The notes under the pieces: generated by a model
The model's database searches: none
What the model was told of the DNA's origin: nothing
Seen by the model: only the letters and a program-made list of their open reading frames with translations
Shown here: positions 24,669 to 36,913 of the stretch, piece by piece
Numbering within the stretch: position 1 is the first letter of the stretch
Layout of the letters: every line of letters starts with the position of its first letter
Position numbers and translations under genes: made by a program
Assembly: GCA_022749755.1 (NCBI GenBank)
Contig: CM040452.1
Location: forward strand, 15,022,350-15,086,349
DNA from: Azadirachta indica
Lineage: Eukaryota > Streptophyta > Magnoliopsida > Sapindales > Meliaceae
Length of the DNA: 64,000 nt
Direction of reading: 5' to 3'

Positions 24669-27600
24669 AAATCTACTAATATATAATCAAAAAATTATTG
24701 ACAAGTTAAATACACTATTATAACACATCTACTGTCTTTATCTAAACAATTTACTTTTACTATGAAAGAAAATTTGTTCAAAATTTTTTGAAAAATATCC
24801 ACACAAGTGGAAGATTTATACACTCTCAAGAAGAGGTAGAAATCGAACTCACGCTACTGTAAGATTGGCTTTTTTGCCCTTTTCTAATTTATATCTTACA
24901 TTTTAGCTGAGAGACATCTATTAAATGTGCCCCATCTGCACAATAATAATATATACTTTTAATTTATTCACTAATGACAATGTGTCCATCAAACAGCGTC
25001 CGTTTTTTGACATATAAATTAATCCTATTGTAATTACAAGATTTAAGACAACTTTTTATTAATGGTGGAAGGGGAGCCCTTCCTAATTCTTATTTCAAAA
25101 ACAAAACCAGAACTCAACAAAACAAACAACCAGTACCTACATGTTAGAACACAACCACAACTACTGTATTATTGGATTTTATCAAATACTAAATTATTCA
25201 AATTCATTTTTGTCCTTTTCCTGATTTCTTTTACGATATTTCTTTCCTTTTTTTTTTTTCCTTATATTAATTGGATACGGTTTAAGATTACGATGATGCA
25301 TGTGAATAAGGACAATTAATATCTGGTTGCTTGCCGTCACGCCGCTAGCATCTGCGCGTGAATGTGATTAATCACTTGATTAAAATTAAAAGAGAATTTA
25401 ATAGCTGTCATTTTTAATTAAGAGTGAAAGGGACTAAACGACATTGTATTGTGTGCTTCCAAAAGTAAACGACGTTGTCGCGAGTCGTGTGGCGTGACTT
25501 CATCCGAGTGTCACTGTTGATAAATTTTTTTAAAAACGATGTCGAATTATATAAAACATAAGCGGACGTCGTACAGTGATTCCCATTATACTTTAATTCT
25601 CCTTCTAGAATTATGCGTCATCAATGATTGTGATAACAGCTACTTAATTCCTCCCCCTCTTTTCTTTTATTTCTTATTTTCTAATATTTAGACCTATGAT
25701 TAATTTGATTACCCTCTGCAGCTGCCAACAACATTATGTGACATCATCTTTCTTAATTCCTTTTTTTTTTTCCCCCATTTATACGACAAGAACATGTCCA
25801 TGTTTTCATGTTTTATGTATAAATCATTTTTTATTATTGGGTAAACTTGTGATTTTTGAGATCATCTGATAATAATAGAGTATCACTTGTTTATTAGAGA
25901 TTTATATCATTTATTATTTTGACATCCTAAATGTACTTGCTATGTGAAATTTTATGCACAATTATATGCTTATAACTAGCTATTCTATTTAAATCAATTT
26001 TATTTAAGAGAGTTAATATTTAAGTTTTATCCCTTTATTTATATTTAATAAGTTTGAAATAATTCTCACAATGTGGTGGTGAGCTGATTTCAAATATATT
26101 ATTAATCTTACTACAAACATCTATTTTCTTGTAACGTGCATGAGCCGAATATGAATTGCGAGTAAAAGTAGAATTGATACGAAATGGGACTTTTTCGATT
26201 AATAGATCTCAATTAACTAGCTAATTGAATAGAATAAGTATCCTTTGTTTGCTGATCTTATGCTCTCTATTGGGTATCTGGTTCTATGCATTAAGCTTGA
26301 GTTATTAAAGGTCAAATTCTCTTCAAAAATATATAATACCAAGCCAACTAATTATTAAGAACATTAATTAATTAAAAGAATATATACCACCTTTTACTTA
26401 ATTTGATAATTAAATTAATTTCAGCTAAAAACTTGCATACTTTGTTTCCAACATCTAACTGTACAAGAAACCCTTTAAATTAACCTAACATCTAGCCCTA
26501 GATTACGATATATGCTTTCAGACATATATATATATATATATATATCCTCGAATAAAGACAGATCATGAAAAGTGAATGTTTGCAGACATATGTTTTCAAT
26601 GGAGGGAAAGTCATGAATGCATCCTTAAATTAGTCAAGGGACAGTTGCTGCATTGATTAAGTTATTACTGGTAACAAAATTCTACTGTTTAGTTAAAGTT
26701 AGAGCATCGAATTTGGAATATATGAGCATACATACATGTGCCGTCTTTGACAATTAATAAAAGCTTTTGTGGTTGTAGGAGATTGCTAGCTAGTAATCTT
26801 TATAGTAACAGTAACAGTAACAGGCAGGCCAGACAATTGAAATGTCAAATGCCGAGTCTTCAGCTCCAATTTATACATGCTTGCCCAATGGTCAAATTGC
26901 CGTTGGAATTAATGGGAGTTTTTTCATTTTCTGAGCATTCGTTCAAATCATTGCTAAACAGTCTTAACCTAGTTTGCAACCTATGTATACCGGCATATTA
27001 GATCTCCTAATCCAATCATGCCCTAATATTATTACATCTTTACACCTGGAAGAAAAAACAAATTTAATTATGAAAACTCAATCGAGAATAGTTGATTAAT
27101 GTTTTGGATGAATGATTAATTATTATAATGAGTGGATAGTTAGAAAATGGGTCCGATTCATACCATTTAAGGATTAATTGTTGAGTGGATGGTCCTGAAT
27201 ATAAACGTTGACTAAAAACTTGTCCCTCATAATTCACTGATACTGTATATGTTTCTTTTACACGCACAGGAGAGAGGAGGAGAAAGCTCTAGGGCACCAT
27301 ATTTGGAAGTAGGACAAGCTCTTTTAACTGCAAGACAAAGAAAGATCAAATATACAAAATGTTAGTCCAAAATGGCCGCACAGATATTGCACAAAGAGGC
27401 GTAAATCCATAAATAACCTGACCAAACATACCAAATTAAAATGACCAGCTTCCAAGTTTTAGCAGGGACCTCTTTTGAAAATTGGTCGTGGTAAACCATC
27501 CAAATTGTACGCACTCATTCATTTGTTTATAAATATAAATATATATATGAACAGTCAAAACCCCTCTACTGTACAACTGGATGTATTATATATTTTATGT

Positions 27601-29308
27601 GCAAATTAGGACTTGGTATTTAATGCAAAATGTTAACGCAGTAAATGATAGGACAATGCCCCACGTGTATGGTATTGTCCGTTTGTTTTGGGGTTCAAAC
27701 AAGGGCATGTGGTGAAGAATTTTTCGAAGTTTTTTTTAATTTTGTTTGCAAAACTGAGAGCTAAATAAATATATATAAAAACTAAGTATATATTCCTATT
27801 TATCAAAACATGTATATTTATATATAAATGTCCATAATTATAATTATATATATATATATATTAATTAAAATACTGGAGAGGTAACGTTGGACAAGACTAC
27901 TCGGTGCAGGTGGCTATACAAAGGCCCGCGCTAGGGCCACCCACCCACCCCACAGGCCACATCCAAAGCTACAGAGACCAACTCTCTGACTCTCTTAAAT
28001 GAAGTGCCATTGGCTAAACGAAAACTATGAATGCTTCTTCCATGTCACGACAAAATATGTAGGTTCAATATTCAGGGTTTCTCTTCTCTTCTTTTCTTTT
28101 CTTTTTTAATTAAAATATATGTCTATATTTTCTTACAATGTATGCATAATGATCTTGTGACATTGCTCCTTTTGCAGTTAACTCGATCATCAGAATTCCC
28201 TGCCCCACGTACTGTTATGCTTATCATGTACATACAAAGATGATCAAACAAAAGAGATTTAATCTCTTTTTGTTTGGCTGTTGTGCTATTTCAATATACT
28301 TTTGTTTCTTTAACATACAAGCCTAATAAGCCATGCCTTTTTTTCATTTATTTTAAACATGAATGAGTGCTTCCTGCAAAAAAAAAAAAAGTTATAGCTT
28401 ATACATATGTATGTATAGTCATTTGACCTTTACTACTGAGTTTGATCTGCAATAACCCTACCTTGGAGGAGGAGGAGGAGGAGAGTTGGTTAATTTAAAT
28501 TAAAGAAAATGAAAAGAAAAGATATTCAATCAATTCTCTTTTCCTTTTGACTTTTGAAGAATAGATATGGTTAAAGTTTCAGATGCACCAAAAAAAGTGC
28601 GAAATAAAGTATTCTAATTGAAATTATTATGTGATTCTACAAAAAGCCAGAACATAAAGAGAAAAACTGCTATGTTGCAAAAGGGCACAATATCATATGT
28701 AAAAATAAATAAAAGAGGGAAGAACCAAACAAAGAAACAATACAGTATATATAATATATAGGCAATAAATGTTGTATGATTTTATTGGATACGGGTACAC
28801 AGTGAAATTGAGAAATGGGTTTTTGTTGGGAGTGACTGGTGGGTCTCTAATGTTAATGATAACAAAATAGAATACTACATATAATATATATAGATTTTTT
28901 TTTTTTATATTTATGAGATATAATAATATTGTATTATATTATTATACAATAGAATGGAAGCAAGGGTTGGCTACTGGTCCTTTTCATATTGAGGTGGTGG
29001 TTACCCAAATAAAATATAAGAGCAGCAATCACAAGGGATTATTTTTTCTATTAATTTGATGCCTTGCAGCCGCTACCTACTTCTCTTTCTAGTTGTTGTT
29101 ATAACGGAGAAATGTTGTTTTCAAAGGTATGCGAGAGAGAGAATCCAATTTAAAGAGTAATTTCGCAATCCAAAAAAAAAAAATAAGAAACCAAAATTTT
29201 AAAAATCTGGAAACAAAATCTTAGATGAAGATATAAAAGGGTGGAGAGGGAGAGCACCTGAGACTGAAAGTGCAAAATGTGTAAATCAGAAGCGCACGTG
29301 TGCAACAT

Positions 29309-29340
<32 letters not shown>

Positions 29341-30298
29341 AAAACAGAAGCAATGTAATACCCTTGGGGGGAGCCCAGGCGATGAAGAAGCCGGGATCAG
29401 ATGCACAGTTTTGCTGATGATGATGAAGAATAAAAGATAAATTGGCTGGAGACTATAGCTAGTGAGTGTTGCGTCTTTCTCTTCTTGCAAACAACATTTA
29501 CAAAGCCTGCTGTCTCCGCACTCACAGTTGGAGGTAGAAACAAATCTTACGCAACAGTAGCAACAAAACACGAAAAAAAAAAAAAAAAAAAGCAAAAAGA
29601 ATTGAAAATTTTTTCTACTAAAATAATTGTCAAATCCACATTTTAATATTAAGGGTCAATTCGATCTTAATTGCACTGTGTGTTGTGTTGTGTTGTGATC
29701 TCTATTGGTGAACAATCCCTACTAGATTGGTGGAATTTCCTTGAGCATAGATTTACTTCCTGTTGGAGCTTACCAAGTCAAAACAAGACAGAAACAAAAT
29801 ACCATAATCTTCCCTAACTTATTTTCCTGCCCGATGAATTGAAATGATACAACAAATATAAAGGATCTGCAAAACTAACAGCTTAATTAGTTTGTAGTTC
29901 ATGTAGAACGAAACGAAAGGGTTTTGGGTTTCCTTCAGGTTTAACTGAAAAACTCCGATCTTCAAGTACTTCATCTTTAACCTATATTCCACTATGTTCA
30001 AGTTCATATCTTGGATTACTAACATAGAATCATAGATAAAGAGATGAATATCAGAATCTACCCTATGTATAGAAGAGGATTAAAAGGGTAGAGATGGCTA
30101 AATATGTATGAGAAGAACTATATAAGAGAGCTGAGAGGATAGAGAAGAGAGATTGATTTCTTACTAGAATTAATTCTATCTACTTGTTGTTCGTGCAATC
30201 GATTCCAATTATAAGAGAACCGTCAGACATATATAGAGCTCATATTATCCCGCTCGAAACAGATAATTAGATGGAAACAAGAAAATTAAAAAGAGAAA
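24669..30298. other. Gene-poor region downstream of the LSH gene
   Basis: No gene recognised. AT-rich, with AT microsatellites near 26523-26545 and 27846-27860, a compound (CA)n(TA)n at 29309-29341, and a poly-A run at 29574-29591. The part just below 30298 is the 3' flank of the LSH gene. A GC-richer island at 27890-27990 contains an inverted GGTGGC...GCCACC motif of unknown meaning. Confidence 0.4.
29309..29341. repeat. Compound (CA)n(TA)n microsatellite
   Basis: A CA run passes directly into a TA run over 33 bp. It explains the cysteine/tyrosine-rich short ORFs read on the minus strand here. Confidence 0.9.
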
Positions 30299-31012
30299 CT
30301 ATACTGTTGTAGTCGTTGCAGCAGCATTTCTTGCAACCACACCACTAGCTCCACCTCCACCTCCACCATCTGCACCGCCACCACCACTTCCCTCACCTCC
30401 ACCACCGCCACCACTTGTTTCGCTTCCTTGAACAGTATTTCCCGCCACCGACACACTTACCCCCACGGCTGTTGCCGTAACTGTGGCAGTGCCAGGCCTT
30501 TTTCGCTTCTTCTTCTCATAGGGTATCCCTCTAGCTTTAGCCTGCCCTTCTCTAACCTCCCTCAAATAAATCCTCACAGCCCTAGCCCCAAAAGGATTCG
30601 ACTCTGGCCGCCCCCCGTTCTCCTCGTAAGCCGCTCTCAGCCGTCCGATCAACGCATCCAGACTTCCCCACGCTTGCTTCAGCGGGCAAGCGCAGGGAGC
30701 AGGAGGGTTTGGATGCCCGAAATAGGGACAGCCACTAATATGGACCTTGGTCTTTCCAAACTGGTCTAGGTATTTCAAGAACTCAATGACATGTGCGCCA
30801 CTGCAGCGAGCTAACGTCAATGGGGGCTTGTGGTTTTTAAGATATTGCAAGAAAGTGTTCCAGTCTCTGCGTTTCTGAGACTCATAGCGACTCGGGGGAG
30901 CTGGAGAAGAGGATTCCGGTGCTTGCGATGGAGCTGAGCCAGTTGGTGCCGATGAGGAACCCTCACCCGTATTATTGGGGTCAGGTGCAGCGCCTCCTGA
31001 AGCTGAATCCAT
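30299..31012 (-). CDS. ALOG-domain transcription regulator, LSH5/LSH6 type
   Basis: A single exon of 237 residues, as usual for LSH/ALOG genes. A Ser/Pro-rich N-terminus (1-40) precedes the ALOG domain (about 41-167): [17 protein letters not shown], the zinc-ribbon insert with His91, Cys95, Cys107 and Cys109 ([16 protein letters not shown]), [17 protein letters not shown] and [19 protein letters not shown] nuclear localisation signal KKKRKR follows (167-172), then a low-complexity Val/Thr tail with several poly-Gly runs. ALOG proteins are derived from a recombinase-type DNA-binding fold and act in organ boundary and meristem development and light responses. The poly-Gly tail is longer than I expect for Arabidopsis members. 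Gene order favours LSH5 (At5g58500) or LSH6 (At1g07090) as the relative, both recalled from memory. Confidence 0.95.
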   Translation of the reverse strand: MDSASGGAAPDPNNTGEGSSSAPTGSAPSQAPESSSPAPPSRYESQKRRDWNTFLQYLKNHKPPLTLARCSGAHVIEFLKYLDQFGKTKVHISGCPYFGHPNPPAPCACPLKQAWGSLDALIGRLRAAYEENGGRPESNPFGARAVRIYLREVREGQAKARGIPYEKKKRKRPGTATVTATAVGVSVSVAGNTVQGSETSGGGGGGEGSGGGGADGGGGGGASGVVARNAAATTTTV

Positions 31013-31317
31013 GACAAAATATGGGGATTATAGGGATAAAAATACTGATGATCACCTATTTTCAACAGTTTTCTCCTTTCTTTCGCAATGAATTTCACTA
31101 CTGGTGGAGGGTTTGAAACTCTCAATATATGTGTGTATGTATATCTCCCTGATGAACAACAGGCTTTCAATAATTCTGTGCTTCCGTTTGATCTGTTGAT
31201 GCTAGAACGTAGAAGGCCAAATTATTTGAATGTTACACATACTCTCGATGTTTCACGGGAAAGAGTAGAGTTTGTTTTTCTTTATTCGCAGGAATCAGAG
31301 GGATTTTGGGGAAGAAA

Positions 31318-31322
<5 letters not shown>

Positions 31323-31359
<37 letters not shown>
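31323..31359. repeat. (AG)18 tract in the LSH leader/promoter
   Basis: A 37-bp perfect AG run about 310-350 bp upstream of the LSH ATG, reading as CT on the coding strand. CT/GA runs in plant 5' leaders and promoters are known binding sites for BPC/GAGA-binding proteins. A regulatory role here is inference. Confidence 0.85.
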
Positions 31360-31362
<3 letters not shown>

Positions 31363-32863
31363 CTCTTGTTGATGGGACGTAAAAAGAAATGTATAAGATG
31401 AATGAATGAATGAGACTTTCTTCTCTCCTTTCTTCCCCTCTTAGTCTCTTTTACAAATACAAATAAATACAGACACTATTCATTTTCAGTCAATTGTGTG
31501 TGTATGTGTGTGTGTGAGAGAGAGAAGAGTGTGTCAAGCATTAATTTTCTTTTTTCTCAAAAAAAAAATTATTTTTTATTTTTTTTGGAAGATTATTAAT
31601 TCACATACGTATATGTATTATAAATATTTTAAATAATATATAGTATTGTAATGTAATGTAATGTAGTGTAGTGTAGTGTTATTCATTTTTATAAAATTAT
31701 TTCAGAATTCAAATAATCACATGGTGGCCCCTAATGACGTGACATGTTTTCTTATTCACCCCCGGCGGCCCCGCCACTCCCTCTCTCTTCTTATTTATAT
31801 TCATCCTCCACGTGCTCTCTGGTGCGTGTAGTTGACTCTCCTCTCTTTGTAATTACATTTACACATGGGAAGGAATCTACGAACGCGTGATTTGGACGAA
31901 GAGTGTTTGGATGGGGGGGTAAGTCGGGGATTGGTGGAGAATTAATTAATGGGGTTTTCACTTGGGCAATTTTTTCTCGGGTTTTCACCGCTGCCGCTTC
32001 AATATGCTGCTGCATAAATTCTCCATGCAGCCACGTGTTACTGTCTTCTCTAACCCTATTACAAGTTATTATTTTTTTTTTGAAATAAACTCACAAATAA
32101 CGCAAACAACATACATATTACTCCGTTTTCATTTTATTTTATTTTATTTTAGTTTTTTAATTTTAACTGACTGTAATTAATCATGAAATATCCCCACCAT
32201 TTGATCGAATTATTTTATTTGAGTCCATTCCTTGAAGCGGCCGTAACCTTAATTAATTAATTATCGGATTAAAAGTATAATTTTTTTAATAAAATGGCAA
32301 ATCATAATTGTTAATTAATGATCTTGTTTTACTAATTAACTTCAAAAAAGATCCTTAATTATTTACAGAAAATTAAATTTTTGGCATATGTATGAAAAGG
32401 ATAATGATGATGCGCGCGTACTCATCATTTGGATCATGAAGAACCGAAAAATTTACAATGATCACCTCGACTAACAAGTTTTGTTTTATTTTATTAGTGT
32501 TTCTTTTTCATTAAATATATAAATTCAAGTATCAATGAATTTGTAACTTAACATGAGAGTACTCTCATTTGATCCTAATTAAATGAATATATATATATAT
32601 GTGTGTGTTAATAATATGCCTTTAATTTCATGCTCGGTTAGTGCTTGGAAATGCTACTGAATTAAAAAACAGTAGACTTTGTTTTAAAAAAAAAAAAAAA
32701 AAAAATTTTGTTAATTTATGTATGATTAATGAGTGATATCTCTGCACAAAATAATTACGTATTTATTAATAAATAATAGAATAAAAAAATGGTACCGAAT
32801 GAGGGAAGTGTTGTTTTGACAGTTTAATTAATAAATTTCCTAAAACGCCAATGTGAGTTGACA

Positions 32864-32893
32864 GACCTGACCTGACCTGACCTGACCTGACCT
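32864..32893. repeat. (GACCT)6 pentanucleotide array
   Basis: Six perfect units, followed at about 32921-32940 by three units of CCAAAG. Both lie in the microsatellite-rich region. Confidence 0.95.
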
Positions 32894-33787
32894 CTGCCTC
32901 TGTTTATTGAAATGACGCGGCCAAAGCCAAAGCCAAAGCCTGTTCCTGTTGGGTCGTCGGTCTAGTAATGTTCTTTTTTTCTTTTCTTTAAGAAAAAAAA
33001 AACAAAAGAATTTCATTTCATAAATCTTTTTATATATATAATTAATCGCTCATTCTCTTTGAAGACCAATCTCTTATTCTCTAGTTAGTAAGCGAATGAC
33101 TCGCTCCTGAGTTGGGGAAAATCCATTTTCTGATTATCAAATTTATTTATTTTCACATTTTCATTCGTACACGTCACGTACCCCCAACTCTGGCTCAACT
33201 CAACTCAACTCAACTCAAATTGCCCCCTCCTATCCTATTTCCATTTCCTTGTTTTCTTTCCTTATTTTCTCTTTTTTTTTTTAATTTAAATTAAATTAAA
33301 TTAAATATATATATTTTTTAAAAAAATCATATTACATTAAAAACAATTTAATATCATAATTTTTTGTTCGATAGTTTGCTTAACCATCAATCATGCGATA
33401 CAAATTTCATAATTACATATATTGTCAATATAAATATATATACCTTGAATTTTTATCATGCTAATTAGTAAAATCCAAACTTATAGCATATTGTTCATAA
33501 GAAAATTTATAACATATGTATAAAAGGGTTCAAACAGGGGCTTACAAATGTAACTCAAAAACAACTTATGTATATATACATGTATATACCAAAATTATTC
33601 TCTATTATATAAATTTTTTTTTCTGCAAGGAAACGTTAATTGTTCTCAAGAGTCGTATAAGTTATGTTGATAGTGATTAATGCTCTTGATAAAAAGAATA
33701 TAAAAGCTGAAAAAATGAAATGGAAAAAGAGAGTATGTACATATTACAAGAGCTTTGTTGATGGTGTTTCGTGTTAGAATTGGCGTT

Positions 33788-33831
<44 letters not shown>

Positions 33832-33995
33832 TAGCTTAGCAACATGTACAATCATCAAAGAGTTGGATACCAGTTGTACGAATTAAGTTTTCTTTAAATA
33901 AATAAATGCATGAAAATCTTATTAACAGATAAACAGTAGTCTTGATTATACTTTTGCTTATGACTGGATTAATGACTGGATTAATATAATATATA

Positions 33996-34046
<51 letters not shown>
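33996..34046. repeat. (ATT)17 microsatellite
   Basis: A perfect 51-bp trinucleotide array. Confidence 0.95.
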
Positions 34047-35525
34047 TATTACGATATTTTTAAATTAAATTAAATGATGCACTGTACCACTTCTCGCACC
34101 AATATTTGATTAATTTTTAATTATCATTTGGTTGTCTGTGTCATCACCAAACCAGATAGGGTGGTCCAGCATATTTCATATCTATACATATATAGCCATC
34201 AATTTTAATTTTAATTTTAATTAATTTGCTAAACATTTTTATATATATATATATCAAATTAATTAGATTGGTTTTAATTTTCCATTGATCAATATAATTA
34301 AGTAATGGGGTTTACATTTACTTCCTTGCTTGATTTAAAAGGAAGAAACATGTAATATTTATATAACCCCTTTAATTAATCAAACAAATTAATTAATTAA
34401 CATTTATAATTCTATTAGGTGACTTAGTAATTAAAATAAATAAATAAGCACAAATGTCGTTTTAACAAAATATTGGGGATGGGGATGGGGATGGGGGGGA
34501 TGGCGATGATCAGGGTTTCTTTCCCATCACAATTCACATGTCAACTTATAATTTCCAAACACCAACTTGACTATTTAATTTAACTAATTAATTAAGAGGG
34601 CCTAGGATTCTCAAATATATATATATATATATATATCACAAGTGCAGATTATAACACCATACCAATTAATTAATATTATAAGACTATAAAATTAAATTCT
34701 ATAATCTGTGAATAATATTTGAATTTGTTAGGCCATTAATCCCGTGACCTTTTGTCGCCAATATAATTTCTTATAATATAACTCATCGAATTATGACTCG
34801 AAATAAATGAAAAATTCCTGTACCGTTAATCCATTATAAAGTGTGTGTGTGTGTGTGTGTATATGGAGAGAGAGAGAGAGAGAGAGAAACCATGTTAATC
34901 TCTTACGTGTTAGCAAATTAAAAGGAAATTAAATATTGTTAAATGGAGCAAGTAAAAGAGGAGAATATATATATATATAAATATATGGTGTTTGTTTGTG
35001 GAAGCTACGGGGGTGGGGTGTATACGGAGGCATCGCTTTAACTGTTAGAAACTTGAGTCTTATCATTTGTAGTAGTAGTAGTACTACGACTACCGGGCAC
35101 TAGCTTGCTTTGCCCAGCAAAAGTCTCTTTTTTTATTTGTTTATTTATTTAATTATTTATGAATTAATAAATTGTGTTTTAAAATATAAAAATTGTGGGG
35201 TATGGGCATGGGTATGTGTATGGGTATAGGTATGGGTCTGGGACTCAGCAAGTATTATTGGACAGTACGTAAGTGGGATTCCAAATGTCAGTATGAGAAT
35301 TAAATAAATAAAAAGGCCTCTTTCAATTCAAATTCAGGGTATGCGACGAGACGACACGAGAGGAGAGGTAGGTTACGTGTGAATCTATTTAAAAGGCTTG
35401 TTCAACTCTCGACTCTGTTCTGTTTACAAGTAAATCATATGCATAACCATTACTACTACTCCACATATACATGTATATACAGTACCATCCAGGACCCTTA
35501 ATTTAACTCAAAAAGTACCCTAACC

Positions 35526-35553
35526 CTGCTACCTGCTACCTGCTACCTGCTAC
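35526..35553. repeat. (CTGCTAC)4 heptanucleotide array
   Basis: Four perfect 7-bp units. Confidence 0.95.
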
Positions 35554-35900
35554 ATATTAATTACCAGGTATTTCCTCCTGTATGCACCCAGTTGTGCACG
35601 TAGCATTTTATTATACTGTAATTTGGAGATGGGTTTTTTGTTCTTAATTATATATAATTAAGGGGGAATTAGAAGACTACTACTTGAGTTGAGAGAGTTT
35701 TAGCTTAGCTAGCTTTTGGGTAGATACCTTTTAATCAGGTATAGCCGGGCTTATTAATGGGAGACACAATGCAAAGCTATATAAATATTAATGTAAGCAA
35801 GCATCTGAAGGCACAAATTTAGCTGCAATCTACAAAGTTTTACAGAACAGACCAATTCAATTAATCTTACTTACTGTTAGGTTTGTGAAAAGGTCGAGGA

Positions 35901-35940
35901 CAGTCAGTCAGTCAGTCAGTCAGTCAGTCAGTTAGTCAGT
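35901..35940. repeat. (CAGT)n tetranucleotide array
   Basis: About ten units of CAGT with one C-to-T change near the end, followed by palindromic CGATCGA. Confidence 0.92.
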
Positions 35941-36882
35941 CGATCGACAGTCCATCTCCATCGAAAACAAAACATATGCACACCAAACTCATACATGTAC
36001 AACAGAACGGAACTAGAAAATCAATCATGTCCGGTTGTGACCACATAGATAGCTAGATTCAGTCAATTCAATCGTCTCATGACTCCTCTCCTCTCCTCTC
36101 CTCTCCTTTCGTATATATATATATATATATATATATAGTTATAGTTATAGACATATACAACTCACTATTATTAACTCCAAAGGATCTCGTTAACGAACTC
36201 GCAGGCCACACTTGAATTACAACCATACATAATATTTATTAGCTCACTTAATTTTAAATTCGAAACATAGCTCTTTCTTCTTGTCTTTAATCAACCTAGT
36301 TATGGAATCTTTCAATCACCTTCCATGGATCTATCAGGGCCCATAATTAATTATCCAGAAGCAGATATATATGTATGGAGTTAATTTGTCTTGTTAGCAA
36401 CTACTAGCAAGCAAGTTCTTTTAATTAGGAGCAGGGAGATCTAAGATTCTAGAGGCAGCAACAAAAGCTGTTATAATCCCAAAAGAAAGCAACTGGTCTT
36501 CAAGAAAAAACCAGCGACCTGGGAAACTCAAATCATATATGTATATGCATGGATGGTATTATATAAATCCAATAATATTTCCAGTCCGGTCCAGGGCCAC
36601 AGGCTGCTGGCATGCATCAGAGATTATATTATAACGGGGCATGTACAATTATTATACGAACGTTTATAGCTATCTAGCTAGCTAGCTCGCTCTGTAATTT
36701 TTATTATACATATGTATATGTCTCTGGTCCAAGATTAATGGCTAGAGAAATATATTAATTGAATTGGATCCCAGATAATAATTAATAATTTAATTGAAGA
36801 GTTGCGTAAGGGAAGATAATGGTTATATCGTACGGTGTTATGCAAAAACATTACAATGGAATTTATTTATTTATTAATCTAT

Positions 36883-36913
<31 letters not shown>

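Noticed and set aside
29150..29595. Cys/Tyr-rich minus-strand ORFs
   Set aside because: They translate the CA/TA microsatellite and A/T runs; no conserved pattern.
30428..31372. Plus-strand ORFs over the LSH gene and its leader
   Set aside because: Antisense shadows of a GC-rich single-exon gene and of the AG repeat; composition is not protein-like.
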